Assembly: GCA_034670405.1 (NCBI GenBank)
Contig: JAXDDX010000347.1
Span: 62,001 to 126,000, forward strand
Origin: Hoplostethus atlanticus
Lineage: Eukaryota; Chordata; Actinopteri; Trachichthyiformes; Trachichthyidae
Direction: 5' to 3'
Length of the DNA: 64,000 nt
Shown here one piece after another: positions 44,101-54,269 of the stretch (position 1 is its first letter; every line of letters begins with the position of its first letter). The notes beneath the pieces were generated by a model. It ran no database searches. It was not told the DNA's origin and was given only the letters and a program-made list of their open reading frames with translations. Position numbers and translations under genes: made by a program.

Positions 44101-46967
44101 GAGGAAATGCCAGGATTCTCCTAACATGAAGAAAGGGGCCAATGGCAGTGGAGTCAGCAACCAGCAGGTGAAAACCATAACAGTAAGTGATGTTTAGCTT
44201 CAGATTGCAATTCTTAGTACAGGGAGGTCAAACACAAATCTAAGGTTCTGAAAAAAGGAAAAATCAAAAGTCTTTTTTTCTTGTTCTGTTTGGTCTGGAA
44301 TTGCCAATTCAGAGAACATTTCAGAGACCGGTTTTGCCCAATAACTTTGGCAACGTGTAACTTGGGATGACCAAATAGTTCTTGGCTAATTGCTTTAAGT
44401 GACATTTTAAATCACCAATACAAAATGGAATGAAGAGGGTGTCAATAAATACCAATTGATTAACATGTTTCTCATAAAATGTTTGGTAAAACCTGGTAAT
44501 GGCAATAGTCTCGAGTCTCCAATAATGATCCTATGTCTTAAGACAAACTGCAGGTTGAAACGACTTCTTAAGAGTCAACTAAGCATAATAGTTTGTGGCT
44601 TGTTAAGTAAAACTGTAATGATGTTGAATTGTAAATGTATATATTAAACTATGTATTAGCTTTATCTACACTAATTTCATACATGTATTTGTTATATGTT
44701 ATGTCAGATTGATTTAAGATGGATTTTGTTGTTGCCTCTGCATGGAATTATATTGCAAGCAGAATTTTAAGCAATGTACTCTATGCTACTCCCGCAGAAA
44801 GAGGAAAAAAGACTTCAACCCAGAAGACTGCAAGACAATTTTGATAAAGGTATGGTTGGTATAATTATCCCAAACAAACAAGACCATGGTTGAGATGATT
44901 GGTAGCCTCTGTCTTACACCAGGGGTATTGCTAATGCTAGTGTTTCGCAAAATTTGGACCCAGGGTTTAGGCGGCTCTTTTTTGGCAGTAGAGCAGAAAC
45001 CACACTTGTAACTTTACTGGGCCGATCTGAGTCCGCATCTAAAGAGGACCTACATCAACTACTACAGCGCCATTAGTGAAGAGAAATGGTGCAGATCAGT
45101 AGGCTAGTACTACAAGCTAGTAAAGACTTCTATCTCGTAACGTTGAGCACAAATCAACCGAATTATGTTACAAATGTAAACTACAAAGTTGTTTCAACAT
45201 GTTTTTAAAAACTACATATGAAGTAAAAATGTATGCAAAGGGAATTGTGTTTACTGTTCATGGTGTGCGTCGCTATATTGCTGTGACAGGTGTCAGGTGT
45301 GTTTACAGTGTATTCAGAAAGTATTCAGACCCCTTCACTTTTTTCACATTTTGTTATGTTGCAGCCTTATGCTAAAATCATTTTTCATTTTTTCCCTCAT
45401 CAATCTAAACTCAATACCCCATAATGACAAAGAGAAAACAGGTTTGTAGAAATTTTTGAAAATGTATTAAAAAAGGGAAAAACTGAAATATCACATTGAC
45501 ATAAGTATTCAGACCCTTTACTCAGTACTTAGTTGAAGCACCTTTGGCAGTGATTACAGCCTTGAGTCTTCTTGGGTATGATGCGACAAGCTTTGCACAC
45601 CTGGATTTGGGGATTTTCTGCCATTCTTCTCTGCAGATCCTCTCAAGCGCTGTCAGGTTGGATGGGGACCGTCGTCAGTGGACCGTCGTCAGTGGACAGC
45701 CATTTTCAGGTCTCTCCAGAGATGACTCTTAGAATTGAGGCCAAACAGTTCAATCTTGATTTCATCAGACCAGAGAATCTTGTTTCTCATAGTCTGAGAG
45801 TCCTTTAGGTGCATTTTTGAAAACTCCAAGTGGGCTTTCCTGTGTCTTTCACTGAGGAGAGGCTTCCGTCTGGCCACTCTGCCATAAAGCCCAGATTGGT
45901 TGAGTGTTGCAGTGATGGTTGTCCTTCTGGACGTTTCTCCCATCTCCACACACGATCTGTGGAGCTCAGCCAGAGTGACCATCTGGTTCTTGGTCACCTC
46001 TCTTACCAAGATTTTCTCCCCCGATTGCTCAGTTTGGCTGGGCAGCCAGCTCTAGGAAGAGTCCTGGTTGTTCCAAACTTATATTATATATTAATATATT
46101 TATGGAGGCCACTGTGCTCTTGGGAACCTTCAATGCAGCAGAAATGTTTTGAAGCCTTCCCCAGATCTGTGCGTCGACACGATCCTGTCTCTGAGCTCTG
46201 CATACAGTTCCTTCGACTTCATGGCTTGGTTTTTGCTCTGATATGCATTGTCAGCTGTGAGACCTTATATAGACAGGTGTGTGCCTTTCCAAATCATGTC
46301 CAATCAATTGAATTTACCACAGGTGGACTCCAATTAAGGTGTAGAAACATCTCAAAAGATGATCAAGAGAAATGGGAGGCACCTGAGCTAAATTTAAAGT
46401 GTCATAGCAAAGGATCTGAATACTTATTTCAATGTGATATTTCAGTTTTTCCTTTTTTTTAATTTGCAAAAATTTCTAAAATCCTGTTTTTGCTTTGTCA
46501 TTATGGGGTATGTAGATTGATGAGGGGAAAAAATGAATTTAAACGATTTTAGCATAAGGCTGCAACGTAACAAAATGTGAAAAAATTTAAGGGGTCTGAA
46601 TACTTTCTGAATGCACTGTATATCGGCGAACTCGGACCAGTTGGATTTTGCCCGAGTTTCCGACTGGAAAGTCCGACGTGAATGACTATTCTATTGCACT
46701 TTTCCGAGTTCTGAGTACAATGGATTGCACCATTATGGTGCACCATATCTTTAGACCTACTAGGAAGATTGTTGGCTAAATTAAAGTAAAAATCTCACAT
46801 TTTTCTCACATCTTTTCACAGTTACGGCTCCATGCAGCACCACCATTGGGCACCAGACAGTCAACAACAGAGACAGTGAGCACCTGCTCTCTTCCAGTTC
46901 CTTCCTCAATTTCAAATTTGACAGGGAAGCAATCATGAAATGTTTTGACTCCTCTTATGGCCAATGA
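37935..46967 (+). CDS. dcp2: DCP2 mRNA-decapping enzyme 2, complete
   Basis: DCP2 is the Nudix hydrolase that removes the m7G cap from mRNA in the 5'-3' decay pathway, working with DCP1 and EDC4 in P-bodies. Eleven exons join in phase: 37935-37987, 38122-38273, 38435-38562, 38856-38954, 39057-39209, 39315-39427, 39700-39804, 41128-41251, 44078-44182, 44798-44849 and 46822-46967. They give 409 aa (human 420). The start [20 protein letters not shown] matches the family. Residues 1-95 form the helical regulatory domain ([20 protein letters not shown]). The Nudix box follows, with GWGFPKGKV and REVLEETGF giving the catalytic glutamates, and box B with [15 protein letters not shown]. The C-terminus keeps the EDC4-binding-type motif [13 protein letters not shown]. 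Intron 2 is a U12-type AT-AC intron; the others are GT-AG. The exon 8 end (41251) is chosen over an earlier GT because it keeps [15 protein letters not shown]. Confidence 0.95.
38274..38434 (+). promoter_or_regulatory. dcp2: U12-type AT-AC intron of dcp2
   Basis: The 161-bp intron 2 begins ATATCCTT (38274-38281), the exact minor-spliceosome AT-AC donor consensus, and ends GGAAC (AC at 38433-38434). A branch site TCCTTGAT (38417-38424) fits the U12 consensus TCCTTRAY, with its A 11 nt from the intron end. There is no strong pyrimidine tract. Splicing here gives [19 protein letters not shown], in full agreement with the DCP2 family. No GT donor exists at this point. Confidence 0.93.
39805..41127. 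other. dcp2: dcp2 intron 7, mostly unremarkable
   Basis: Apart from the TG/TA microsatellite at its 3' end, this intron is AT-rich with no recognised transposon, RNA gene or exon-like sequence. Confidence 0.5.
41034..41105 (+). repeat. (TG)n(TA)n microsatellite next to a dcp2 acceptor
   Basis: About 26 TG units pass into about 10 TA units and a T-rich tract, and the acceptor of dcp2 exon 8 (AG at 41126-41127) follows 22 bp later. Protein-like frames made of Val-Cys or His-Thr repeats are artefacts. Confidence 0.97.
41650..41776 (-). mobile_element. tRNA-Lys-headed SINE, minus orientation
   Basis: The reverse strand has AGCTCAGTCAGTAGAGCATG, then a B box GTGGGTTCGATCCCCACA, both close to a tRNA-Lys gene. 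It ends with the widespread fish SINE tail whose plus-strand form is CAGTCATTTAGCAGACGCTT followed by TTATCCAAAGCGACTTACAA. It lies in dcp2 intron 8 and is inverted relative to the copy at 42398. Confidence 0.85.
42240..42610 (+). repeat. degenerate TACTAC/TACTAG microsatellite, interrupted by a SINE
   Basis: Runs such as ATTACTACTAGTACTAAAAG and AATACTACTACTGTTAATAC occupy 42240-42380 and resume at 42540-42600 on the other side of the SINE. The SINE therefore seems to have inserted into a simple repeat. Confidence 0.8.
42398..42544 (+). mobile_element. tRNA-Lys-headed SINE, plus orientation
   Basis: GCCTGGTTAGCTCAGTCTGT and ATGAGACTCTTAGTCTCAGG copy tRNA-Lys, including a CTT anticodon. The T-arm stem (GTCGG against CCCAC) and the acceptor stem do not pair, so this is a pseudo-tRNA SINE head. 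The tail TTTGGATGAAAGTGTCTGCT and TAATGACTGTAAT is the complement of the tail of the partner copy at 41650-41776. Confidence 0.87.
42640..43865 (+). mobile_element. Tc1-like transposon, left end eroded (family C)
   Basis: An inner inverted repeat, AAACACAATGTGATTTAAC (42664), recurs reversed at about 43744-43762. The right end finishes ACAACTG followed by TA. The outer part of the left repeat is missing next to the TACT simple repeat. The transposase is readable in pieces: [18 protein letters not shown] sequence near 43085-43135, GVWGCFA-like sequence near 43230, and [15 protein letters not shown] near 43455. Stops and frameshifts are many. It lies in dcp2 intron 8. Confidence 0.82.
45306..46618 (-). 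mobile_element. Tc1-like transposon, internally deleted (family D)
   Basis: TA at 45304-45305 and 46619-46620 flank perfect-looking ends CAGTG(T/C)ATTCAGAAAGTATT. The minus strand encodes the N-terminal half of a Tc1 transposase, with [38 protein letters not shown] and [13 protein letters not shown], which includes the first catalytic Asp. The rest of the catalytic core is deleted just after HLWRD. The element fills most of dcp2 intron 10, opposite to the gene. Confidence 0.94.
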
Positions 46968-48790
46968 ACTGCTGGGCCTCTTCTTTAACATCATGCTAGC
47001 TTCTCTGCCTCAGAGACTTTTTTTTTTAACCTTTTTTATCGAGGGAAGGGTTTTGCTGAACATGCCTTTTTTTTTTTTACATTGGCATGCTTCTCATTTA
47101 TACAGTAACACATTCACACCTGGGAGCTGCCCATTACAACCACAGTCATATGCTGTTAGCCAACATCCACTCAGCTCCACTGAGCAATCAGGGGTTAAGT
47201 GCCTTTCTCAAGTGTACCACGATGATAATTTTTGAGAAGTGGAGAGCATTACTCGTTTGTTTTTCCTGCCCAGATTTTAAAAGCCAATTCAGACAATGGT
47301 CCAGCTGCTCACAACCTTTAGACTAATGCCTTGTGTGTAGTGTTCATAAGTGTAAGTCCATAAGACCTAAGTCCTGACAACTTCATGGTCTTCTGTCAGA
47401 GTTGTATTTTTATTTAGTTCAGAGTAATCGATTTAATGGCACTGCATTTGTCCAAGGCTGAAGCCTAATTTTATTGCTTTGTCTTTGAATACAGTAAATT
47501 ATGTGCTTGCATCTATGGGAGATTGACATGGAAAGTTAAGATTCAGTCCCTAAAGAAAGGTTTATTCAGCTCAAACATCAGTCTTTTAAAGGCAAAAAGA
47601 TCAAAAGCTTTGACAAATGGCATGGATTTTACCCAGTTCTCGCAATGTTTTCATGAATTGCCTCTAGTGGAAAATTGCAAATGCAATATCCTAGTAAAGA
47701 TGGACCCAACATAGTTAAGTGTTTTGTTATTTATGTTTTTCTCCTTATTAAGCACTTCATAGTCTCAACATTGGTAATTTTCTCCGTTCTTCCAACTGAG
47801 TTTCCAATTTTTTCAGGCAACTCATGAGACCTGAAGTGAGAGTAGGTATTCGCACTGTACAGTGTTGCTTTGTGCTTTATACGTAAAAATACTAGAAATT
47901 TTACTCAGGAATGTAAAATGTAAAAGAACATTAACTTGAGAAAGGAACAAGCATTGGTTTATGTAGTTATAATGTCAATATGTGAACTCCATATGTTAGT
48001 TATGTCTGATTTGTCTCCAGAAGCAGTTGAATGAATGCTTTATCTGCAGACTGATCCACTTCCCACATGTTGTTTGTCTGTGGTTTGCAGCAGAGTTGGC
48101 TCCTGCAAGGCTGTTGCTAGATGCATATTGCAGTGTTTCCTTTGAGAAGCTCCTGTTAGGATTCCAGGGACCAGAGGTCCTCAATCATGGTCCCTCCTGA
48201 TCCACGAGTCTACCGGTTTTCATTCCAAACAAACAGTACAACAGCTCATTTTACTTATTAGCACCTTCAACCAGAGAACAAGAACTAATCAGTGAAATCA
48301 GCTGCTGTAGTCTTTGGCTGGAATGAAAACTTGTAGACTCTTGGACCTCCACAGACCATGGTGGAGAACAACTGCCTTAGACTACCTGTAACATAACAAA
48401 TTGCTCTCACAAAGGGCCCATTGTCGGTATCTCTGGCCACTGCATTTGAAGAAATAAAGTTTTGACTATTAATCTTAATCTTTTTGAACACACAAAATGT
48501 AATAGATGAATCACTGGTTTTCAAGAGACTTTAGTCTAAAATCAAAATAGCCCAATCCACCCACTGTCTAGCCAAGATCTTCATTTTCTCAAGGGAATGT
48601 TGCATACATTTGTTAAAATGTAAGATGACAAAATCTTGACTTGAAATTCCTGTAAGTAACTGTGATATTTGTTATGGCCATACCTTGAAGTCAGTGGGAG
48701 TTGTATGTTATTGATTGTATAGTTGGTGATCTCAAGTTATGATTGGCCACAGTGGAGTGTTATGACTTTCAAGGTGAATGTTAATAAAGT
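46968..48790 (+). terminator. dcp2: probable dcp2 3' UTR with poly(A) signal
   Basis: No coding sequence follows the TGA. A canonical AATAAA occurs at 48783-48788, followed by a T-rich, GT-containing stretch. A hAT-like MITE lies inside the interval, and a short piece near 47080-47230 resembles a repeat piece near 3370-3470. Without transcripts the true 3' end is uncertain. Confidence 0.45.
48172..48374. mobile_element. hAT-like MITE, short copy
   Basis: Its ends CAGAGGTCCTCAATCATGGT and (reversed) CAGTTGTTCTCCACCATGGT match the family at 6293-6703, as do the inner stretches GAGTCTACCGGTTTTCATTC and GAACTAATCAGTGAAATCAG. It is about half the length of the other copy. The 8-bp flanks CCAGGGAC and CCTTAGAC match at 5 of 8 positions. 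Confidence 0.7.
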
Positions 48791-49014
48791 CAGTATCTTG
48801 TTGCTTTGTTTTTTTTAATTCATTGTCTTTCTGAAAATAACAGATGCTGATGCTTTCTAATTGGTGAATATGTGTGGTGTCATTTTTTTTACTGTCAATT
48901 GATTTTCAACTTTGAGTAGGCTTAGATTAGGCTTGGTGTAGACTTTGGTTGGACTTTGTTGGAATGAAAACCTGCAGACTCTTGGCCATCCACCTGCCAC
49001 ATGGTTGCCTGTCC

Positions 49015-49150
49015 CTAATTTAGAGTCTCCAATCCACCTGCATGGAAGAAACCCCACTGAACACTGGGAAAACATGCAAACACAGAAATTAATGGGAATC
49101 AACCCCACAACCTGGCTGCAAGCCCACAGTGTTAAACACCTAGACGCCAT
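49015..49150 (-). mobile_element. old SINE fragment
   Basis: TAGAGTCTCCAATCCACCTG, CTGGGAAAACATGCAAACAC and GGGAATCAACCCCACAACCT follow the layout of the fish SINE body seen at 29215-29392, in a decayed form. The neighbouring stretches 48800-49015 and 49150-49650 show nothing recognisable apart from a piece of the hAT-like MITE near 48957-49000. Confidence 0.45.
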
Positions 49151-49659
49151 GATATTCCTGTCATTTTCTGTCAAAATTCACATTCACATTAAATACAACC
49201 TTAATTTTGGGAAGCCCCCCATTAAAAATAAAATTTTGTTTTTAGGAGCATCATTACAGTTCATGCAATGCATTCTGACAATATATAACTTTGAAAAATG
49301 CCATGTGAGCAAACCCATGTCATGGCATTTTCAATCTAGTGGGTTTTGACATCGATTCCCTACTTCGAAGATTTACACTTCAAATAGGCACAAGGAGACA
49401 AGAATACCAACCATTAGGAATTAGGCTTTCTGTCCCTTTTGTAAAAGAATGAAGATATTCTCTGCATCATGACCTGGAGATATGGAATGGTATTGACCTG
49501 TAATATTGGTACTATAAGCTGCACTGACACAAATTCACATAGCTGTATTTTATAAATGGGGTTCGTATGTATCTACAAATTCCAGTGCCCAGAGGTTGAA
49601 GTCATCATCAGAGGTAAGAAGATTCCTTGATAATAGCATATGGATAGTGCATATGGAGA

Positions 49660-50905
49660 TGGCCAAGTTTGGGGCAGTGGAACAAAGGTGCGTTGGCAAA
49701 CTTCACTTTTCTGTTAAGTATCGCCCAGGTACAGCTAACCGCAATGCAGACATCCTCTCGCATCTACCAGGATAGGTGAGGGTGGCTAGCCTCATGGAGG
49801 GAGAGGCAGCAAACTCATACAGAGGGGAAGCTGTTATATCAATTGAAAGTTCAGTATCTGTCCATAACCCAGGCACAGTTCCCTGCCGCCCCAGTGATGC
49901 CTGTGGTTACAGGCAATGTTGGGCAAGTTACTCAGGAAGTGTAATAAGTTACTTTTTACTTATTACTCCTTTAAAAAGTAATAATATTATTTTACTTATT
50001 ACTTGGTATCTAAAGTAATTAGTTACATTACTAGTTATATTACTATATTACTTTAGCTACCCCCCCCTTCCGAAAAAGTGACGTACAACCTGTTTAGCCA
50101 GCTCCTTTTAGAACTGAATCCACTTTATTGGAACAATAATTAACCTTACAGGAGGAGTCAACAATCAGCTAAACTGCATAACTGCAAATATTGCAGCTTT
50201 CAAACCTGATAGGATAGATGGGATAGATATATGTATACATATATATAAAAAAAATAAAGCAACAGTCTCTCCCGACTTTTACGATACGATATACCCAGCG
50301 ACGAGCTTCTTCAGATCTTATCTTATCATCACTTAATGTCCCTCCACCACCATGTCCTGCTCTAAAATCCAGTTTCTGTTGTTTAGCCGGAGTGCATGCA
50401 TCACTGGATGCCTCCCTGTCAGCGCCAGTGTTTCACATTGCTGTGCTGCCGTATGTCGTAGATGCTTCAATAAATTAGATGTTGTATTTTTCGTGGTTGA
50501 AAGCATTTTCGCCCTGACCTGCCGCGCGTACACGTCATCATAAAATAGTCTACCTAGGACAAAAAACAAATCACGTTCTGGCAACGCAGTAACGCAGTGT
50601 TACTTGGATTAATAACTAATATAATTATTGTTTTGGAAATTGTAATCCCTTACACTACTCGTTACTGGGGAAAGTAATAATATTACAGTTGGGAAAGAAT
50701 AGCTGGGAAAGTTACTCAGTAACGCGTTACTGCCCAACACTGGTTACAGGAGAGGCAAAGATTGGAGGTGCGGGATGGCACCTTGGTCTGTCAAGTACAA
50801 GAACCAGACACCGGTCAGCAGGCATCCCAGTGGGTGGTCCTGACTGCAGATCGACATCAGACTTGGAGGGAGTATCACCAGACTGGAGGCCATGCCAGCA
50901 GTGAG
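49660..50905 (+). mobile_element. Ty3/Gypsy RNase H-integrase fragment, split by a hAT element
   Basis: Before 49913 the plus strand reads LHFSVKYRPGTANRNADILS, the end of a Gypsy RNase H domain. After 50743 it reads LEVRDGTLVCQVQEPDT and QWVVLTADRHQTWREYHQTG GHAS-like text, the start of an integrase zinc-binding domain with H..H. The hAT element at 49914-50742 separates the two halves. No LTR was identified beside it. Confidence 0.78.
49914..50742 (-). mobile_element. hAT transposon, deletion derivative with BED-finger remnant
   Basis: The ends are CAATGTTGGGCA and (reversed) CAGTGTTGGGCA. A perfect 8-bp target duplication, GTTACAGG, occupies 49906-49913 and 50743-50750, which is diagnostic for hAT. 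Subterminal regions are rich in GTTACT/AGTAAC repeats. On the minus strand a short frame (50584-50333) contains STTKNTTSNLLKHLRHTA, resembling the end of a BED zinc finger. The catalytic domain is absent. Confidence 0.93.
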
Positions 50906-51133
50906 AATGTCCTGAGCCTTATGGGGCTTTATATACTTGATTTTAACAATGTGTACGTGTAGACAAGTGGTTGCGACGCGAGCAGCATAGTTCACATACT
51001 TGCCTGAATACTTTGCATGTATCTGGAGGATTAAAAAATATATCCACTAGGGGACAGATCAGGGCTGAATCATCTCTGGCCGACACTGGATTATCTTTCT
51101 TTACAACTTTGCACAATCTAAACATTAATAAAT

Positions 51134-51955
51134 ATGGGGACACTCAAGAAGGTTACTATATTGTTAATGTTAAGATCACAGCATAAACAGTGGTGCCATC
51201 GTACATGGTATGTTAGGCCTTTAAATCAAGCACGCCGTGACAATGGCGAGTATGTTTCTCGCGTTCTGCCAATGAGAGAAATTGATAATGAGAAACACCA
51301 TCAATATTTTCGTATGTCCACCAGGGCGTTCGATGACCTGCTCTATCGGATTAGCCTGCTAATTTCACACCATAACACACAGTGAGCCAGTCAATTCAGC
51401 AGAGCAGCTTGCCATCACCCTCTGCTTTCTAACAACAGGCATCAGTTATCAAGCCTTGTCAGTGAGTTTCAAACTTGGATCTGCAACAGTTGGTCGTATA
51501 GTCAGCGAGGTGAGCAAAGCTATATGGACTGTTTTAAAGGACGAGTTTGTGTCTTTCCCTATTGAAGATCAGTGAAAGCAGATCCAGAAAAATTTCTGCT
51601 ATTTGTGGAACTACCCCAACTGTGTTGGGGCAATAGATGGTAAACACGTCAGAGTCCGTGTCCTAGCCAACAGTGGGAGTTCCTTCTACAACTACAAAGG
51701 TTACTTCAGTTTCATCCTGATGGCTGTGACCGATGCCAGGTACAGATTTACAGTTGTGGACATAGGGGCCATGGCCGTGACAGTGATGCTGGGGTGTGTT
51801 GCTTTCAAGAAGCCGCGTTGGATTCTAGCTTATCTAGGGCAAGCTTCCCCTCCCCCCCCTGCCATCTCCATCTACTCTACCTGGGAGTGAAGTCCTGAGC
51901 AGCCCCGTCTTTGTAGCATATGAAGCCTTTCCACTGAAGGTTAACCTGATGTGAT
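51134..51955 (+). mobile_element. PIF/Harbinger transposase pseudogene
   Basis: The plus strand reads VRPLNQARRDNGEYVSRVLP and YFRMSTRAFDDLLYRI, then, after a shift near 51380, EQLAITLCFLTTGISYQAL. Next is IEDQ followed by TGA where the family has Trp, then NCVGAIDGKHVRVRV and GSSFYNYKGYFSFILMAVTD (DDE_4 core), and after another shift VFVAYEAFPLKVNLM. The family usually has two genes; no Myb-like partner was seen. Nonsense and frameshift changes make it inactive. Confidence 0.88.
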
Positions 51956-51979
51956 CATATTCAGGTGAGTTTGCATTAC

Positions 51980-52240
51980 GTTACACCCATCAAATCAAAT
52001 CACATTCATTTGTATAGCCCTTAATCACTGTTACAGTCTCAAAGGGCTTCACAGTGCCCAACGTGTGAAAACAATAAATGGTTAGTACATGACATCCCCC
52101 AGCCTTGGACCCTCACAGAGGACAAGGAAAAACTCCCAAAAAAAACCTTTTAGGGAAAAATTGGAAGAAACCTTGGTAGGGGCTACTCAGAGAGGGATCC
52201 CTCTACCAGGATAGTCGGGCATGCAATAGATGCCAAGTTT
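51980..52240 (+). repeat. common teleost interspersed repeat
   Basis: AATCACATTCATTTGTATAG, ACAGTCTCAAAGGGCTTCAC, AGGACAAGGAAAAACTCCC and GAGGGATCCCTCTACCAGGA are landmarks of a dispersed repeat that I recall as frequent in ray-finned fish genomes. It interrupts or ends the Harbinger remnant. A fragment of the same family lies at about 24700-24755. Its class is not assigned here. Confidence 0.6.
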
Positions 52241-53339
52241 GGAATTATTCAGGTGAATGTTAAAATCACTGATAATGATTTTCCACGGGAAACTGATTCA
52301 AACTCAATCAGGAGGAGACGCTTTGGCTATGCCTTTCAACAGGAGCTTTATTGCAGGGTTGGAAAACAAATTAGTGAAGAGCTCCATGAAAGAGGTCTAT
52401 TATTCTTTTTTCTTTTATCATTTATATTTATGTTTAATTGATGATCTATTGATCTTTTCTATATTTTATTATTTTGATTGATTTTTAATTTCTGTCCTTT
52501 TTTCACTAGAATGAAAATAAATTGAGGTAACGGACTCCAGCTTCTTTCATAGGCACCATGAAATTCATAGATAATTACATGAACTACTTACTAAATAATG
52601 TACACAGTCTACACAATAAAACTTTTTAGTTGCAAGTGTTCACACTTGCAACTAAAACACTTCACACAAGAGGGTAGGGTATGACATGGTTTCAAAAAAG
52701 AGAAAACTCCACAGTGTGCAAAGCTACAGGATCCCCAGGCAATCCCGTGGCAAGAGATGATGATGTCCTCTATGCAGGGATGATAATGGCCACCAAGGAG
52801 AATTATGTGCAAGTCAAATGCGTGCATCGCATAGGAAACAACTGATTTTTTTGGCCAGCAAGAGAACAGTGGAAATTGTACACCCTGCTGTAATGCCTAT
52901 TTCCAAATGTTAAGAACTAACTTCTTTATAATATCTTATATATTTTATTTATAATATCTGGCACAAACAAGAAATTTAAAGCCTCCCACAACTAGGCTGT
53001 GTACTGAGCCAAAAGTATTTGCCTACTTCATGAGCACCCAGAAATGTCTGAAATTCCAGCTTTTGGCACAGTTGTATCAATTACCTTATTCTTTTCTAAA
53101 TAACTAAATAGCCTCTGTGCCAGAACACTATAGAATCACCATTCAGTAAGCTAATAGGTGTAAATTGATTAATTTCTATAGTCTCTCTCTTTGGGAATGG
53201 AAATTCACGCCTCATTACATCTTGTACCTCTTTCCACTTTGGTGGGCTAATGTCAAACAGAAATTCTGTCTCTCCAATTGGTGGAATTTTGGGGGAATGC
53301 TTTCTCATTACAGACATTACAGTACAGTAAGAGGCCGAA
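52241..53339. other. spacer without a recognised gene
   Basis: Short open frames are present, but none has a recognised domain. The only clear structure is the palindrome at 52624-52657. Confidence 0.5.
52624..52657. repeat. near-perfect palindrome, 16-bp arms
   Basis: TTTTAGTTGCAAGTGT, then TC, then ACACTTGCAACTAAAA. The two arms are exact reverse complements with a 2-base centre, so the stretch could extrude as a cruciform or, if transcribed, form a tight hairpin. Confidence 0.97.
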
Positions 53340-54269
53340 TGTTAAGGTAGGGTTGTCTTCTGGACCCAAAATGCAAACACAGACAAGGGGAGTAGGGAAA
53401 AGTGGATTTAATGAGGAATGAGGTGATGGGATTGCAGGGGGTGAAGAGGTTAGGCAGGTTAGAGCTGGGGCAGGCAGGCAGATGAGGGGGAAGCAGGCAG
53501 GCAGGGTGGTAGCGGTGTGGACGAGACGAGGAGACACACTGGGAGATGGGTTCAGGGAATCCTGGGCACGGGAGAACACTGTTAGCATAAGCAAGAGACA
53601 ACACAGGGAGCTACTCAGGGCAGTGACCACACTAGAGCGCAGCTGCCACAGAGTGGGGCAGAACAATCTGGCAACGAGTGGGTGAAGAGCCGGGGTTTAT
53701 ATGCTGCTGGGTTGATGAGTTGATAGGAGACAGGTGTGGAGGAGAGGCAGGAGCCAGGAGAGGGAGCCACACACACGCCACACACACACACACACACACA
53801 CACACAGTCTGACAGTGAGAGACAGACAGGGGAGGTGGAGATACACAAGGGAGGCAGGGAACACAGAGAAACATATCGTCACCTTCTTAAACTAATGGCC
53901 TAAGTCATATTTTAAAGTTTTTCCAAAAACAGAAAGAACTGAACCAAATATATTGTTTTTCTTTCTTCTGGAAGCAGCCGCCATCTAGTAAAGCTTGTAA
54001 AATTGCCTAAGTCACAAGACAATGTGACTTAAGCCATTTTTTTTTTTTTTTAATTGCCTAAGTCACACTCTTGACATAGGCCATTATACTACCAGGGTAG
54101 GAACAGCATGATCTTTTCAATAAGAATGTAGGCAATTTTACCAGAGGTGGCCAGCATCATGAAGAGATGATTTAGGCAAAAAAAACATTTTCCTCAAAAT
54201 ATGACTTAGGCCATTAGTTTAAGAAGGTGACGATATGGGAAAACAGGAGTCATGGCCGGAGCCGTGACA
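53340..54269 (-). mobile_element. probable solo LTR, interrupted by a MITE
   Basis: Read on the minus strand the unit starts TGTCACGG and ends CCTTAACA. The 5-bp flanks are CCGAA (53335-53339) and CTGAA (54270-54274), one CpG-type change apart. It has CATATAAACCCCGGC as a TATA-like box and CTCATTAAATCCAC as a poly(A)-like signal. No pol gene adjoins in the right orientation. A (CA)n run at about 53768-53806 and a MITE at 53872-54237 sit inside. Confidence 0.7.
53872..54237. mobile_element. MITE with 42-bp perfect terminal inverted repeats
   Basis: The left end begins CATATCGTCACCTTCTTAAA and the right end is its exact reverse complement for 42 bp. The outer CATA/TATG could contain a TA target duplication, as in the Tc1/mariner group. 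The motif TGACTTAGGC or its complement recurs in both ends and, in near form, about four times inside. There is no coding sequence. Closely similar ends and an intact outline suggest fairly recent movement. Confidence 0.9.

Noticed and set aside
45830..46462. 210-codon plus-strand frame
   Set aside because: It is antisense to the Tc1 transposase of the element at 45306-46618 and includes its terminal non-coding parts.
50333..50584. Independent zinc-finger gene
   Set aside because: It lies wholly inside a hAT element with a perfect target duplication and is a leftover of the transposase BED finger.
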